Source: UBA8904 sp035448625
GTDB lineage: Bacteria > Desulfobacterota > Syntrophia > Syntrophales > Smithellaceae
Reading direction: 5' to 3'
NCBI GenBank assembly: GCA_035448625.1
Contig: DAOTJI010000007.1
Coordinates: 1-52,627, forward strand
Length of the DNA stretch: 52,627 nt
The notes below the pieces were generated by a model that saw nothing but the letters and a program-made list of their open reading frames with translations, did no database searches and was not told the DNA's origin. Shown here one piece after another: positions 8,682 through 16,325 of the stretch. The stretch's first letter is position 1; the number at the start of each line of letters is the position of its first letter. The position numbers and the translations under genes were made by a program.

Positions 8682-9641
8682 TCATTTACCATGTTTCACC
8701 AGTCTTGTAAAAGGCGGCGTTCCGGCAACCGGCAGATGAATGAATTTCAAGAAAGCCGGGAAAAATTGTTGAAAATACGTGGGGGCCTGTTTTGGATCGG
8801 AGGAGGGCAATTCCAGCGTCAGCGTGAAAATATTGCGTTCATGCCCCGCGTAATTTCCCAGCGACCCCGGGTAGTATCCGAATTTTTTCAGCGGGTGATT
8901 GGCTTCCTTCGAGACGGTTTCCATCCACTGCTCGAACGAATCGAGATCGGAAGAAGGTCCGTCATAATCGAAAAAGTTGAGCGGGGAGTGGACGCTGAGA
9001 ATTTTCTGGGGCTGAAATCTTTTGATCAGAGCGACCTGAAAGAGCGTCTCCGGTTCGGAACCCGCCTTCGTGCCGGGATGGTAGCGCCGGTTTTTGCGGC
9101 TTTTGGTCCGCCACCGGCGATCCGCGTCGCGGTTCCAGTCCCGGGTCGGAAAATTGCGATTGAGGTCCACACCGCTTGCGTTAACCCGGGTCGGCGGCGT
9201 TGCAAAATAACCGTCGGGATTGACCAGCGGCGCAATCACAACGCACTGATCTTTCAACGTCTGGGGGTGCTGATGAAGGTATTGCGCGAGCTTCAGCATC
9301 AGATAAACCGTCGGCCGTTCGTCGCCGTGAACGCCGCCCAAAAATAAAATGCAGTTTCCCGAAGAAGCGCCAAAACGCGCAAAAATAAGCGGGCGGCTGC
9401 TGCGCGTGGCCCGGTGGTGTTCCCAGGAAACGCCGGCGGCTGAAATATCCGTCCAACCCAGTCGTGCATGGAGGCCATCCACGGCCCGAAGAAATGGTTT
9501 CAGCTCCGCGTCGGGAGAATCAGCCGTTCCTGCAGCAACCGCACAGGACGGGGCCAGAAAGAAACAAAGGCAAAAAATCCCGGCGGTTTTCAGGGATGAT
9601 CCGGCGACCCGGAGAAAAAAATGGAAGGAGGCGGCAAACAA
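8682..9641 (-). CDS. M14-family zinc carboxypeptidase, MpaA-like, exported
   Basis: Predicted periplasmic metallopeptidase, most like murein tripeptide amidases (MpaA) that trim cell-wall peptides. It shows the M14 zinc site HGDE (GGVHGDERP, near residue 105) with the third ligand histidine in SVHSP, substrate-binding NPDGY and DLNRNFP, and the catalytic glutamate in TLTLELP. An N-terminal hydrophobic segment (residues about 17-37) is a signal peptide. The only plausible start is TTG at 9641, about 11 bases after a GGACGGG ribosome site, 20 bases downstream of gltX, so it is probably co-transcribed with it. Exact substrate is inferred from family only. Confidence 0.87.
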   Translation of the reverse strand: MFAASFHFFLRVAGSSLKTAGIFCLCFFLAPSCAVAAGTADSPDAELKPFLRAVDGLHARLGWTDISAAGVSWEHHRATRSSRPLIFARFGASSGNCILFLGGVHGDERPTVYLMLKLAQYLHQHPQTLKDQCVVIAPLVNPDGYFATPPTRVNASGVDLNRNFPTRDWNRDADRRWRTKSRKNRRYHPGTKAGSEPETLFQVALIKRFQPQKILSVHSPLNFFDYDGPSSDLDSFEQWMETVSKEANHPLKKFGYYPGSLGNYAGHERNIFTLTLELPSSDPKQAPTYFQQFFPAFLKFIHLPVAGTPPFTRLVKHGK

Positions 9642-9661
9642 GCGAATCGGATCCCGTCCTT

Positions 9662-11113
9662 TCAGAACCCCAAAATTTCTTTTGCCCTTCTGAGCCTTCG
9701 GCGGGCGGAATTCAAACCCAGGAGGGCAAAGATCCGGTCGAGTTCGGGACCTTTCAATTTGCCGGTCAACACCGCCCGGACGGGCATGAACAAATCCCTT
9801 CCTTTTGCGCCGGATTCTTCCTTTGCGTGCCGGATCGCGGCTGCGTAGACACCTCCGGGATCGCCTTGTGCACGCTCCAGATAATCGCCGAAAGCTCCGA
9901 CCACCTTGCGGGCGCCGGGCGCCGCCAGCAACCTCTCGGCTTCCTCCGTCAGGGAATAATGGTCATCGAAAAACAAGTCGATGTGCTGTCCGATTTCGGC
10001 CAGCGTCGTTAATTCCTCCTTCACGGTTTCCACTACGTTTGCGAGCCATGCGGCATCGAGTGTTTCCGGTCGGTAGCCGGAGTCGCGCAAAAAAGGTTCA
10101 AGCCTTCGCAGCAGATCGTCGGTTGAAGCATTGCGGATGTACGCGGCGTTGAGCCACCGGAGCTTGTCCTCATCAAAGACCGCGCCGCTTCTGGACGCCC
10201 GCGAAAGTGAAAACGCCCCGATCATTTCTTCGCGGGAGAGGATTTCCCTGCCACCGGAAAAAGAACTTCCCAAGAGCCCGAGATAATTGATGAGCGCTTC
10301 GGGCAGGAACCCCTGCCTGCGAAATTCGCCCACGGACACGGAGCCGTGGCGTTTGCCGAGCTTGGCGTGGTCTCTTCCCAGAATCAGGCAATGGTGGGCA
10401 AACGCCGGTTCATCGAATCCAAAAGCCCGGTACAGCAGGATCTGCAGGGCCGTGTTGGACAGATGGTCTTCGCCGCGAATGACGTGCGTAACCTCCATCC
10501 GGTGGTCATCAATGACAACGGCAAAGTTGTAGGCGGGCATACCGTTGGAACGAACGATAATAAAATCACCTAAGGCTTCACCTTCAAACCGGATCGGCCC
10601 GCGGATCAGATCGTTAAATTCGATGGTCGTCTGAGGAACTTTGAAACGGTAGGAAGGCTTCCGGCCGGACGCGGCCAGCGCTTCTCTTTCTTTCGCACCG
10701 AGATTTCGGCATTTCCCCAGATAGCGCGGCATCCGTTTGGCAAGAATCAGGGTCTGGCGCTCCTCTTCCAGTTCTTCTTCCGTGCAGTAGCAGGGGTACG
10801 CCAGGTCCGCGTCCAAGAGTTTTTTCAGGTGGGTCTCATAGATGGGCAACCGTTCGCTCTGCCGGTAAGGGCCATGGGCGCCGCCGATGTCCGGGCCCTC
10901 GTCCCAGCTTAGTCCCAGCCATTTCAGGTCCTCAATGAGACCGGTCTGGAAGGAGAGAGAACTTCGGGATTCATCCGTATCCTCAATCCGCAGGATGAAA
11001 CAGCCGCCTTCGTGCCGGGCGAACATCCAGTTGAACAAAGCAGTGCGCGCGTTGCCCACATGCAGTTCTCCGGTGGGAGACGGCGCAAAACGAACCCTGG
11101 CTTTATTCCCCAT
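9662..11113 (-). CDS. gltX: Glutamate-tRNA ligase
   Basis: Class I aminoacyl-tRNA synthetase that charges tRNA-Glu (and possibly tRNA-Gln). The N-terminus MGNKARVRFAPSPTGELHVG holds the HIGH-type signature (HVGN), and KLGKRHG near residue 245 is the KMSKS-type loop; the C-terminal helical anticodon domain follows. 483 residues matches the family. ATG at 11113 overlaps the ispDF stop by 11 bases, so the longer upstream reading is rejected. No zinc-finger cysteine cluster of the E. coli type is complete, though CYCTEEELEEE is present near residue 110. Confidence 0.97.
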   Translation of the reverse strand: MGNKARVRFAPSPTGELHVGNARTALFNWMFARHEGGCFILRIEDTDESRSSLSFQTGLIEDLKWLGLSWDEGPDIGGAHGPYRQSERLPIYETHLKKLLDADLAYPCYCTEEELEEERQTLILAKRMPRYLGKCRNLGAKEREALAASGRKPSYRFKVPQTTIEFNDLIRGPIRFEGEALGDFIIVRSNGMPAYNFAVVIDDHRMEVTHVIRGEDHLSNTALQILLYRAFGFDEPAFAHHCLILGRDHAKLGKRHGSVSVGEFRRQGFLPEALINYLGLLGSSFSGGREILSREEMIGAFSLSRASRSGAVFDEDKLRWLNAAYIRNASTDDLLRRLEPFLRDSGYRPETLDAAWLANVVETVKEELTTLAEIGQHIDLFFDDHYSLTEEAERLLAAPGARKVVGAFGDYLERAQGDPGGVYAAAIRHAKEESGAKGRDLFMPVRAVLTGKLKGPELDRIFALLGLNSARRRLRRAKEILGF

Positions 11114-12293
11114 CGGCGATCCTTTCCGCGCCGCAGGCCACCGCCCAAACGGCAATTCCTTCTCCGCGGCCCGTAAATCCCATTCCCTCGTTGGTCTTGG
11201 CTTTGATGTTCACGGCCTTTTCCGGAATCTTCAGTACCCGGGCGATGTTGGCCGTCATCGCCTGCGCGTAAGGCGCCAGTCTGGGCTTCTCCAGCACAAC
11301 CGTGGCGTCAAGGTTCTCGATGCTCACGCCTTTGGACTCGACGATCTCTGCCACCCGCTCCAGGAGGATCAGGCTGGAAATGTTTTTGAACTCCGGATCG
11401 GAATCCGGAAAATGCCGACCGATGTCCCCCGCCCCGGCCATGCCCAGAAGCGCGTCACAGACCGCGTGCAGGAGCGCATCGGCATCGGAATGCCCCGCCA
11501 GCCCCCGGTCAAAGGGAATGTCCACGCCGCCCAGAATCAGCTTCCGGTCCTTTGCGAACCGATGGCTGTCGTATCCCAAACCGCTCCGATGACGAACCTG
11601 TTTGCCCGTTATGGCTTTCAGAAAGGACTCCGCCATCTTCACATCTTCCGGTGTTGTAATTTTCATGTTTTCGCCCGAACCCGCAATCATCCGGACTTTT
11701 TCACCGATTCTTTCCACCAGCGACGCATCATCCGTTCCGTAATAACGATCCTCTTTTGCCGCCGCATGCGCGCGGCACAAAAGGTCGTACGAAAACGCCT
11801 GGGGCGTCTGCGTCTGCCACAAATTGCCGCGGGGAAGCGTTCTGTGGACGATTCCGTCTTCCGTGGTTTCCTTGATGGTATCCTTTGCCGGAATTCCCAG
11901 CGAAGCGGCGCCGCATTCGGCGGCCGCGGTCAGAACCCGGTCAATCATTTCCCCCGTGACAAACGGCCTCACGGCATCGTGAACCATGACGATGTCGCTG
12001 TCCGGCGAGACGGCCCGCAGGCCGCAGGCGACGGAATCCTGTCGCTCCCTTCCGCCGGCGACCACTCTGGCAACTTTGGCAAGGCCGTATTTTTCCACCA
12101 TCCGCGTCCGGACAAACTCGACATCATCGGCCGGCACGACCAGAACGATGCCGGAAACGGCCTCGGCATTCTGAAACACGCGAAGCGTGTGCACCAGCAC
12201 CGGCAGCCCCTGAAGCAGGAGGTACTGCTTGGCGATCGAAGCGGCGGCCCTTCTGCCAGAGCCGCCGGCTGGAATAATGGCCACGGCTTTCAT
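11103..12293 (-). CDS. ispDF: Bifunctional IspD/IspF isoprenoid biosynthesis enzyme
   Basis: Fusion of two steps of the MEP pathway: 2-C-methyl-D-erythritol 4-phosphate cytidylyltransferase (IspD, residues 1-230) and MECDP synthase (IspF, residues 240-396). IspD shows the nucleotide loop IIPAGGSGRR at the very start and VHDAVRPFV; IspF shows SGLGYDSHRF, GHSDADALLHAVCDALLG and NIKAKTNEGMGFTGRGEG. The start is ATG at 12293; a second ATG at 12305 is possible and neither has a clear ribosome site. A strong hairpin terminator lies only about 18 bases upstream (12311-12343), leaving no room for a promoter between them. Confidence 0.95.
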   Translation of the reverse strand: MKAVAIIPAGGSGRRAAASIAKQYLLLQGLPVLVHTLRVFQNAEAVSGIVLVVPADDVEFVRTRMVEKYGLAKVARVVAGGRERQDSVACGLRAVSPDSDIVMVHDAVRPFVTGEMIDRVLTAAAECGAASLGIPAKDTIKETTEDGIVHRTLPRGNLWQTQTPQAFSYDLLCRAHAAAKEDRYYGTDDASLVERIGEKVRMIAGSGENMKITTPEDVKMAESFLKAITGKQVRHRSGLGYDSHRFAKDRKLILGGVDIPFDRGLAGHSDADALLHAVCDALLGMAGAGDIGRHFPDSDPEFKNISSLILLERVAEIVESKGVSIENLDATVVLEKPRLAPYAQAMTANIARVLKIPEKAVNIKAKTNEGMGFTGRGEGIAVWAVACGAERIADGE

Positions 12294-12310
12294 AGTGAAT
12301 CTCATAAGAA

Positions 12311-12343
12311 AACAGGCCCGGAAAACCATTTTCCGGGCCTGTT
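12311..12343 (-). terminator. Rho-independent terminator upstream of ispDF
   Basis: A perfect 15-base inverted repeat, AACAGGCCCGGAAAA (12311-12325) and TTTTCCGGGCCTGTT (12329-12343), with a 3-base loop. Read on the minus strand it is followed by TTCTT, so the T-tract TTTTCTT makes it an intrinsic terminator for the PIN/TRAM gene ending at 12389. It sits immediately before the ispDF start codon. Confidence 0.8.
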
Positions 12344-12388
12344 CAGGATCTCTTTCTTCCCGGCCGATGGAACCTTCATGCAAGAGGT

Positions 12389-13408
12389 TTATGCATTGCC
12401 GCTTTTCCGGTCGGCGGCTTCCTTAAGCTCCGTGAAGATCATCCGGCCGGCCGTCGTCTGCAATACGCTGGTCACGACGACATCAACCGTCATATTGATC
12501 ATTTTTTGCGCGCTGTCCACGATAATCATGGTCCCGTCGTCCAGATAACCGACACCCTGACCCTGTTCCTTGCCTTCCCGGATAATCTTCACCGTCATCT
12601 GCTCTCCGGGCAAGACCACCGGCTTCATGGCATTGGCCAGCTCGTTGACATTGAGGACGCGCACGCCCTGCAGTTCGGCCACTTTGTTCAGGTTATAATC
12701 GTTGGTCAGAAGCTTGGCGTTTAATTTTTGAGCCAGAGCCACCAGCTTCCCGTCCACGCCTTTGATTTTGGGAAAGTCCTGCTCGACAATTTCGATATTG
12801 ATGGCCGTGCTTTTCTGCATCCGGTTGAGGACATCCAGCCCGCGGCGGCCTCTGGAGCGCTTCATGGAATCCGAAGAATCCGCGATGAATTGCAGCTCGT
12901 TGAGGACAAAACGCGGTACGATCAGTTCTCCGTCCACAAAGCCCGTATCGCAGATGTCCGCGATTCTTCCGTCAATGATCACGCTGGTATCCAGCAGACG
13001 GTGGTCCATCAGTTTTCTGGAATCAGTCGTGTGAAAGCTGATTTCCTCGGCTTTTTTCGAGCCGATCACCAGCCCCAGGTAACCCAGAATGCCGATCAGG
13101 AGCATGTAAACCCAGGGAACAATCTGCTGATTGGGCGGAATTCGGATGATCATATTCAATCCAAAGCCGATCATCAGCGCGATGAAGAGGCCGATGATCA
13201 TGCCGGCAACGCCACCCACGATGGTCCTCACGGACTGCCTGCGGATATCCCGTTCGACCCGAATGACCAGCAGCGCAACAACCAAGCCTATAATTAAGCC
13301 GAAAATTGCCTGAAACACAGCGTAGGAACCGGCTGCCGCCATCGTGTGGTAAGCAATAAAATAACCGCTGACCGAACAAATCACAATCAGTAAAGCTCTT
13401 ACGATCAA
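12389..13408 (-). CDS. PIN/TRAM-domain membrane protein (YacL family)
   Basis: Integral membrane protein with a cytoplasmic PIN nuclease-fold domain and C-terminal TRAM RNA-binding domain, like Bacillus YacL. Four hydrophobic segments occupy residues about 3-125 (IFGLIIGLVVALLVI, GGVAGMIIGLFIALMIGFG, VYMLLIGILGYLGLVIG). The PIN domain starts at LLDTSVIIDGRIADI and has the second acidic site LLTNDYNLNKVA; TRAM follows from about residue 270 (GEQMTVKIIREGKEQGQGVGYL). I favour TTG at 13408 because the in-frame GTG at 13417 lies inside the ribosome site GGAGGTGAT. Nuclease activity is unproven for this family. Confidence 0.9.
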   Translation of the reverse strand: MIVRALLIVICSVSGYFIAYHTMAAAGSYAVFQAIFGLIIGLVVALLVIRVERDIRRQSVRTIVGGVAGMIIGLFIALMIGFGLNMIIRIPPNQQIVPWVYMLLIGILGYLGLVIGSKKAEEISFHTTDSRKLMDHRLLDTSVIIDGRIADICDTGFVDGELIVPRFVLNELQFIADSSDSMKRSRGRRGLDVLNRMQKSTAINIEIVEQDFPKIKGVDGKLVALAQKLNAKLLTNDYNLNKVAELQGVRVLNVNELANAMKPVVLPGEQMTVKIIREGKEQGQGVGYLDDGTMIIVDSAQKMINMTVDVVVTSVLQTTAGRMIFTELKEAADRKSGNA

Positions 13409-13592
13409 TCGTATCACCTCCCTTCCAATAATAAAATCAATTGAATGTTATGAATCAGGAATAAAAAATGAGCGAATTTTGCTTCTATGCTGCGTGTTGA
13501 ATGTGGAGGCACCGTAAACGATCCGGGAAAGAGGGTTTGTCCATTTTCAGTTTTCAAAGAGCAAAAAAACAGACAGACCAGGCACCCGTTCG

Positions 13593-14078
13593 CTACTGCA
13601 CCGTGAAAATCATCTGCAAATCGCGTTCAACCTTGGCTTCCTGCGCGTTGGTGGCGACGGAAATTTCCTTCACGAGCAGATTTTTCGCGGTATCCATCAT
13701 CTTCCGCTCGCCGAAAGAAAGATTTTTGTCGCTTTTCAGAATGAATAAGTCCCTCAAAACACTGGCGATTTCGAAAACGGACCCGGTTTTGATCTTCTCC
13801 AGATACTCCCGATAGCGCTTGTTCCAGGTTTGTTTGTCAATGGTCACATCCTTGTTGCGCAGGATCTCGTAAACTTTGGGAATTTCCTTCTCCAGAATGA
13901 CTTCCCTGAGCCCCACCGCCTTGGCGGAATTGGTCGGGATCATGATCTTCATGCCGTTGCCCATGATTTTCATGACATAAAAGGGCTGCTTCTTCCCCAT
14001 AACCTCTCTATTTTCAATGGCTTCAATGACGCCCACGCCCTGAGCCGGATAAACGGCCAAATCACCTACTTTAAACAT
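13593..14078 (-). CDS. CarD/CdnL-family RNA polymerase-binding regulator
   Basis: Global transcription factor that binds the RNA polymerase beta subunit through an N-terminal Tudor-like domain and stabilises open promoter complexes, often at rRNA promoters. The N-terminus MFKVGDLAVYPAQGVGVIE is the CarD_TRCF signature; the helical C-terminal DNA-contact domain contains NKRYREYLEKIKTGSVFEIA and RKMMDTAKNLLVKEIS. I chose ATG at 14078 (161 residues, after AGGCAGGG); 21 extra in-frame residues upstream lie over the promoter. The carD-yacL-ispD order is common in the former Deltaproteobacteria. Confidence 0.94.
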   Translation of the reverse strand: MFKVGDLAVYPAQGVGVIEAIENREVMGKKQPFYVMKIMGNGMKIMIPTNSAKAVGLREVILEKEIPKVYEILRNKDVTIDKQTWNKRYREYLEKIKTGSVFEIASVLRDLFILKSDKNLSFGERKMMDTAKNLLVKEISVATNAQEAKVERDLQMIFTVQ

Positions 14079-14112
14079 TGGACATTTCCCTGCCTTTCTA
14101 TAAGAACGTTGA

Positions 14113-14141
14113 ACTTTATCACTTTTTCTTAATTTAGTCAA
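14113..14141 (-). promoter_or_regulatory. Sigma70-type promoter of carD
   Basis: Minus strand TTGACT (14136-14141), 17-base A-rich spacer, TAAAGT (14113-14118). The distance to the carD ATG at 14078 is about 35 bases. The placement argues against the longer upstream start for carD. Confidence 0.55.
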
Positions 14142-14203
14142 TGATTAATACAATTTACTGAAATACTTCAGAAATGCCTTGCGGGAACCGAAAGGACGGT
14201 CAT

Positions 14204-15139
14204 TCAGGGCAGATAAAACAGGGGATTGCGGGCTTTCCCCTTGAGGCGAATTTCAAAATTAAAATAGGTATCCCCCGCCTCGTCCGTGCTTCCGGACGTG
14301 GCAATGGTCTGGCCTTTGACCACGTCCTGGTCCGTCTGGACTGATCTTTTCTTCAGGTGGGTGTATACCGTTGCGAAGTCCTTCTCGTGCCGGATAATCA
14401 CGGTTTCGCCGAAGTCCTTCAGATTGGCCGAGAATATAACGGTTCCGGAGGCGGCCGCTTTCACCCTTGTCCCGGCCGGGCAGACGATCTTGATCCAGTT
14501 GTGATAGGTTTTGTTGGGTTGAATCCCGAAACGGGTTTTCACCGATCCTCGGGCCGGCCATGCGAACCGGCTTTTGTCCATCACCACTTTTTCTTCCGAA
14601 ACCTGCTCCTTTTGCTCAACGGAAGCTTCGGTTTTATTGGATTTCGGCCCGGGCGGAACCGCTTTGACGCCGGACCTGTGTTGTTTGGCAGGCTCCGGAT
14701 GGGTTTTCTCCGTGGGCGGAATAATTTCGGCGGCTCGGGGCGGTTTTCTGACGGATGGTTTTGCATCCGACACCCTCTGTTTTCCGCCCGCGTCCGCGGC
14801 GGCTTTCCCCGAGGACACCATGACGTCTTCGATCACCTGGTCGGCGTTGGGAATAAAAACGACGGCCCCTTCGCGGATGGTGGCGACATCCACGATATTA
14901 TTGATTTCCGCAAGGTCCTGCAGGCTGGCCGAATAAGCTCGGGCAATGCTGTAGAGCGTTTCACCTTTTTTGACGACGTGATAAACGCCGCTGGCCTGGC
15001 TTTTCTGTACCTGGGAATTCGCACACCCCGCCGGCATCAGAAGCGCCAGAAGGGATAAATAGAAGCACACCTTGAAACACCGGCGTCTGAAAAAGGCCAA
15101 AAACCGGCGGCCGGCGGCATGCCGGATCATTCTTTCCAT
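14204..15139 (-). CDS. LysM / degenerate LytM (M23) lipoprotein, NlpD-like
   Basis: Envelope lipoprotein with lipobox PAGC near residues 36-39, one LysM peptidoglycan-binding motif (YHVVKKGETLYSIARAYS), a long Lys/Pro-rich linker and a C-terminal LytM domain (AWPARGSVKTRFGIQPNKTY onward). The zinc site looks incomplete: the usual H-x-G-x-D is HNWIK and the terminal HxH is FNF, while THL is kept. E. coli NlpD has a similarly degenerate LytM domain and activates the amidase AmiC, so a non-enzymatic activator role is the best guess. ATG at 15139 overlaps the pcm stop by 13 bases; ATG at 15130 is an alternative. Confidence 0.87.
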   Translation of the reverse strand: MERMIRHAAGRRFLAFFRRRCFKVCFYLSLLALLMPAGCANSQVQKSQASGVYHVVKKGETLYSIARAYSASLQDLAEINNIVDVATIREGAVVFIPNADQVIEDVMVSSGKAAADAGGKQRVSDAKPSVRKPPRAAEIIPPTEKTHPEPAKQHRSGVKAVPPGPKSNKTEASVEQKEQVSEEKVVMDKSRFAWPARGSVKTRFGIQPNKTYHNWIKIVCPAGTRVKAAASGTVIFSANLKDFGETVIIRHEKDFATVYTHLKKRSVQTDQDVVKGQTIATSGSTDEAGDTYFNFEIRLKGKARNPLFYLP

Positions 15140-15780
15140 CCGCTTTCCCCGATCAGGCTGACAAAGCGGCAGCCCCCCAGATCTTCTTTTTTCAGCTCGG
15201 ACGGATTTTCAATCGAGCGGGTAAGTTTATAAAGTGTCTGTACCTCCCGGCCGCCCACCGGAACCACCATCCTGCCTCCGGGAGCCAACTGACTGAGCAA
15301 ATATTGGGGAACCTGCGGAGCGGCGGCGGTCGTAATGATTGCGTCGAAAGGCGCCTCCTCTTTCCATCCGTAGGACCCGTCGCCAACGCGAATGGCGACA
15401 TTGTAGCAATTCAGCCGGTCCAGAATCGCCCGGGCCCGCGAGGCCAGCACGGCGACTCGTTCGATGGAAAAGACCCGGTCGGCCAGCTTCGCCAGAATGG
15501 CCGTCTGATAGCCGGACCCCGTGCCGATTTCCAGAACCCGCTCCATTCCTTTCAGCTCCAGGGCCTGCGTCATCAGGGCCACAATGAAGGGTTGGGAAAT
15601 GGTCTGGCGCTCCCCGATGGGCAGCGGATTGTCGCTGTATGCCTGGTCTATCAAACCTTCATCCACAAAAAGATGGCGCGGAATCGTTTCCATCACTTTC
15701 AAAACGCGATCATCACGAATGGAACGGGCGCGAATCTGCGTTTCCACCATCCGGATGCGCTGTTTTTTGTACCGGTCCAT
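15127..15780 (-). CDS. pcm: Protein-L-isoaspartate O-methyltransferase
   Basis: Repairs damaged proteins by methylating L-isoaspartyl residues with SAM. The sequence shows the PCMT pattern: RHLFVDEGLIDQAYSDNPLPIG, GERQTISQPFIVALMTQAL, the SAM loop VLEIGTGSGYQTAILA near residue 82, and a C-terminal LAPGGRMVVPVG. Full length at 217 residues. Its ATG shares one base with the stop codon of the upstream small gene, and its end overlaps the NlpD-like gene. In proteobacteria pcm next to nlpD is a common arrangement, which supports both calls. Confidence 0.96.
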   Translation of the reverse strand: MDRYKKQRIRMVETQIRARSIRDDRVLKVMETIPRHLFVDEGLIDQAYSDNPLPIGERQTISQPFIVALMTQALELKGMERVLEIGTGSGYQTAILAKLADRVFSIERVAVLASRARAILDRLNCYNVAIRVGDGSYGWKEEAPFDAIITTAAAPQVPQYLLSQLAPGGRMVVPVGGREVQTLYKLTRSIENPSELKKEDLGGCRFVSLIGESGWKE

Positions 15781-16199
15781 TAAAGTGCCTGCATCTTTTT
15801 CTTTTTAGGGGGAATTTGGTAAAATTTCTGCACCGTTTCGTGCCTGCGCAATCCCAGGGCTTCACGGGTCACAATCAAATAATAATACTGAATTTCGGCT
15901 TTTTGACGGGCCGCGTTGAATCGATCAATCATTTCGTTGATCTCCTCAAAAACCGACTGCCGTTCCAGCGGATGCACGTCGGTTTCCAGCGATTGCCAGC
16001 GATCCATCATTTCCCCGAACCGCCGGTCGAGTCTCTTTAGCTTCGCAAGCGCGTCCTCCACGGCAAAACCGGCCCTGGCCAGAACCGCCGCCCTTTCCCG
16101 AAGCAGTTCCTCACATAAATTTTCCTGATGTTTTTCTCTTCCCTTGAGCGGTCCCTGCACCATGAAGCCTTTTGATCGGTTTCTGAGGGCCTCTATCAT
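15780..16199 (-). CDS. Small coiled-coil protein of unknown function
   Basis: 139-residue basic protein that I do not recognise. It is mostly charged helix with heptad-like leucines (LLRERAAVLARAGFAVEDALAKLKRLDRRF is helical in character), no signal peptide, no membrane segment, and a lysine-rich C-terminus (PPKKKKMQAL). Its stop codon overlaps the pcm start (TAATG), which supports it being real and translationally coupled. ATG at 16199 has no clear ribosome site; ATG at 16163 is an alternative giving 127 residues. It looks like a helical adaptor, but no function can be assigned. Confidence 0.65.
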   Translation of the reverse strand: MIEALRNRSKGFMVQGPLKGREKHQENLCEELLRERAAVLARAGFAVEDALAKLKRLDRRFGEMMDRWQSLETDVHPLERQSVFEEINEMIDRFNAARQKAEIQYYYLIVTREALGLRRHETVQKFYQIPPKKKKMQAL

Positions 16200-16325
16200 T
16201 CAAGCGCTTAATTTTCAAGTTCAAAGCGCTCCCTGCGTCCGGGATGGAATTTTTTCCTTTACAGTTCAGCATTATTTCGTTACATAGCCGTCCCAATATC
16301 ATTCATTCGTTTACTGGAATTTTCG

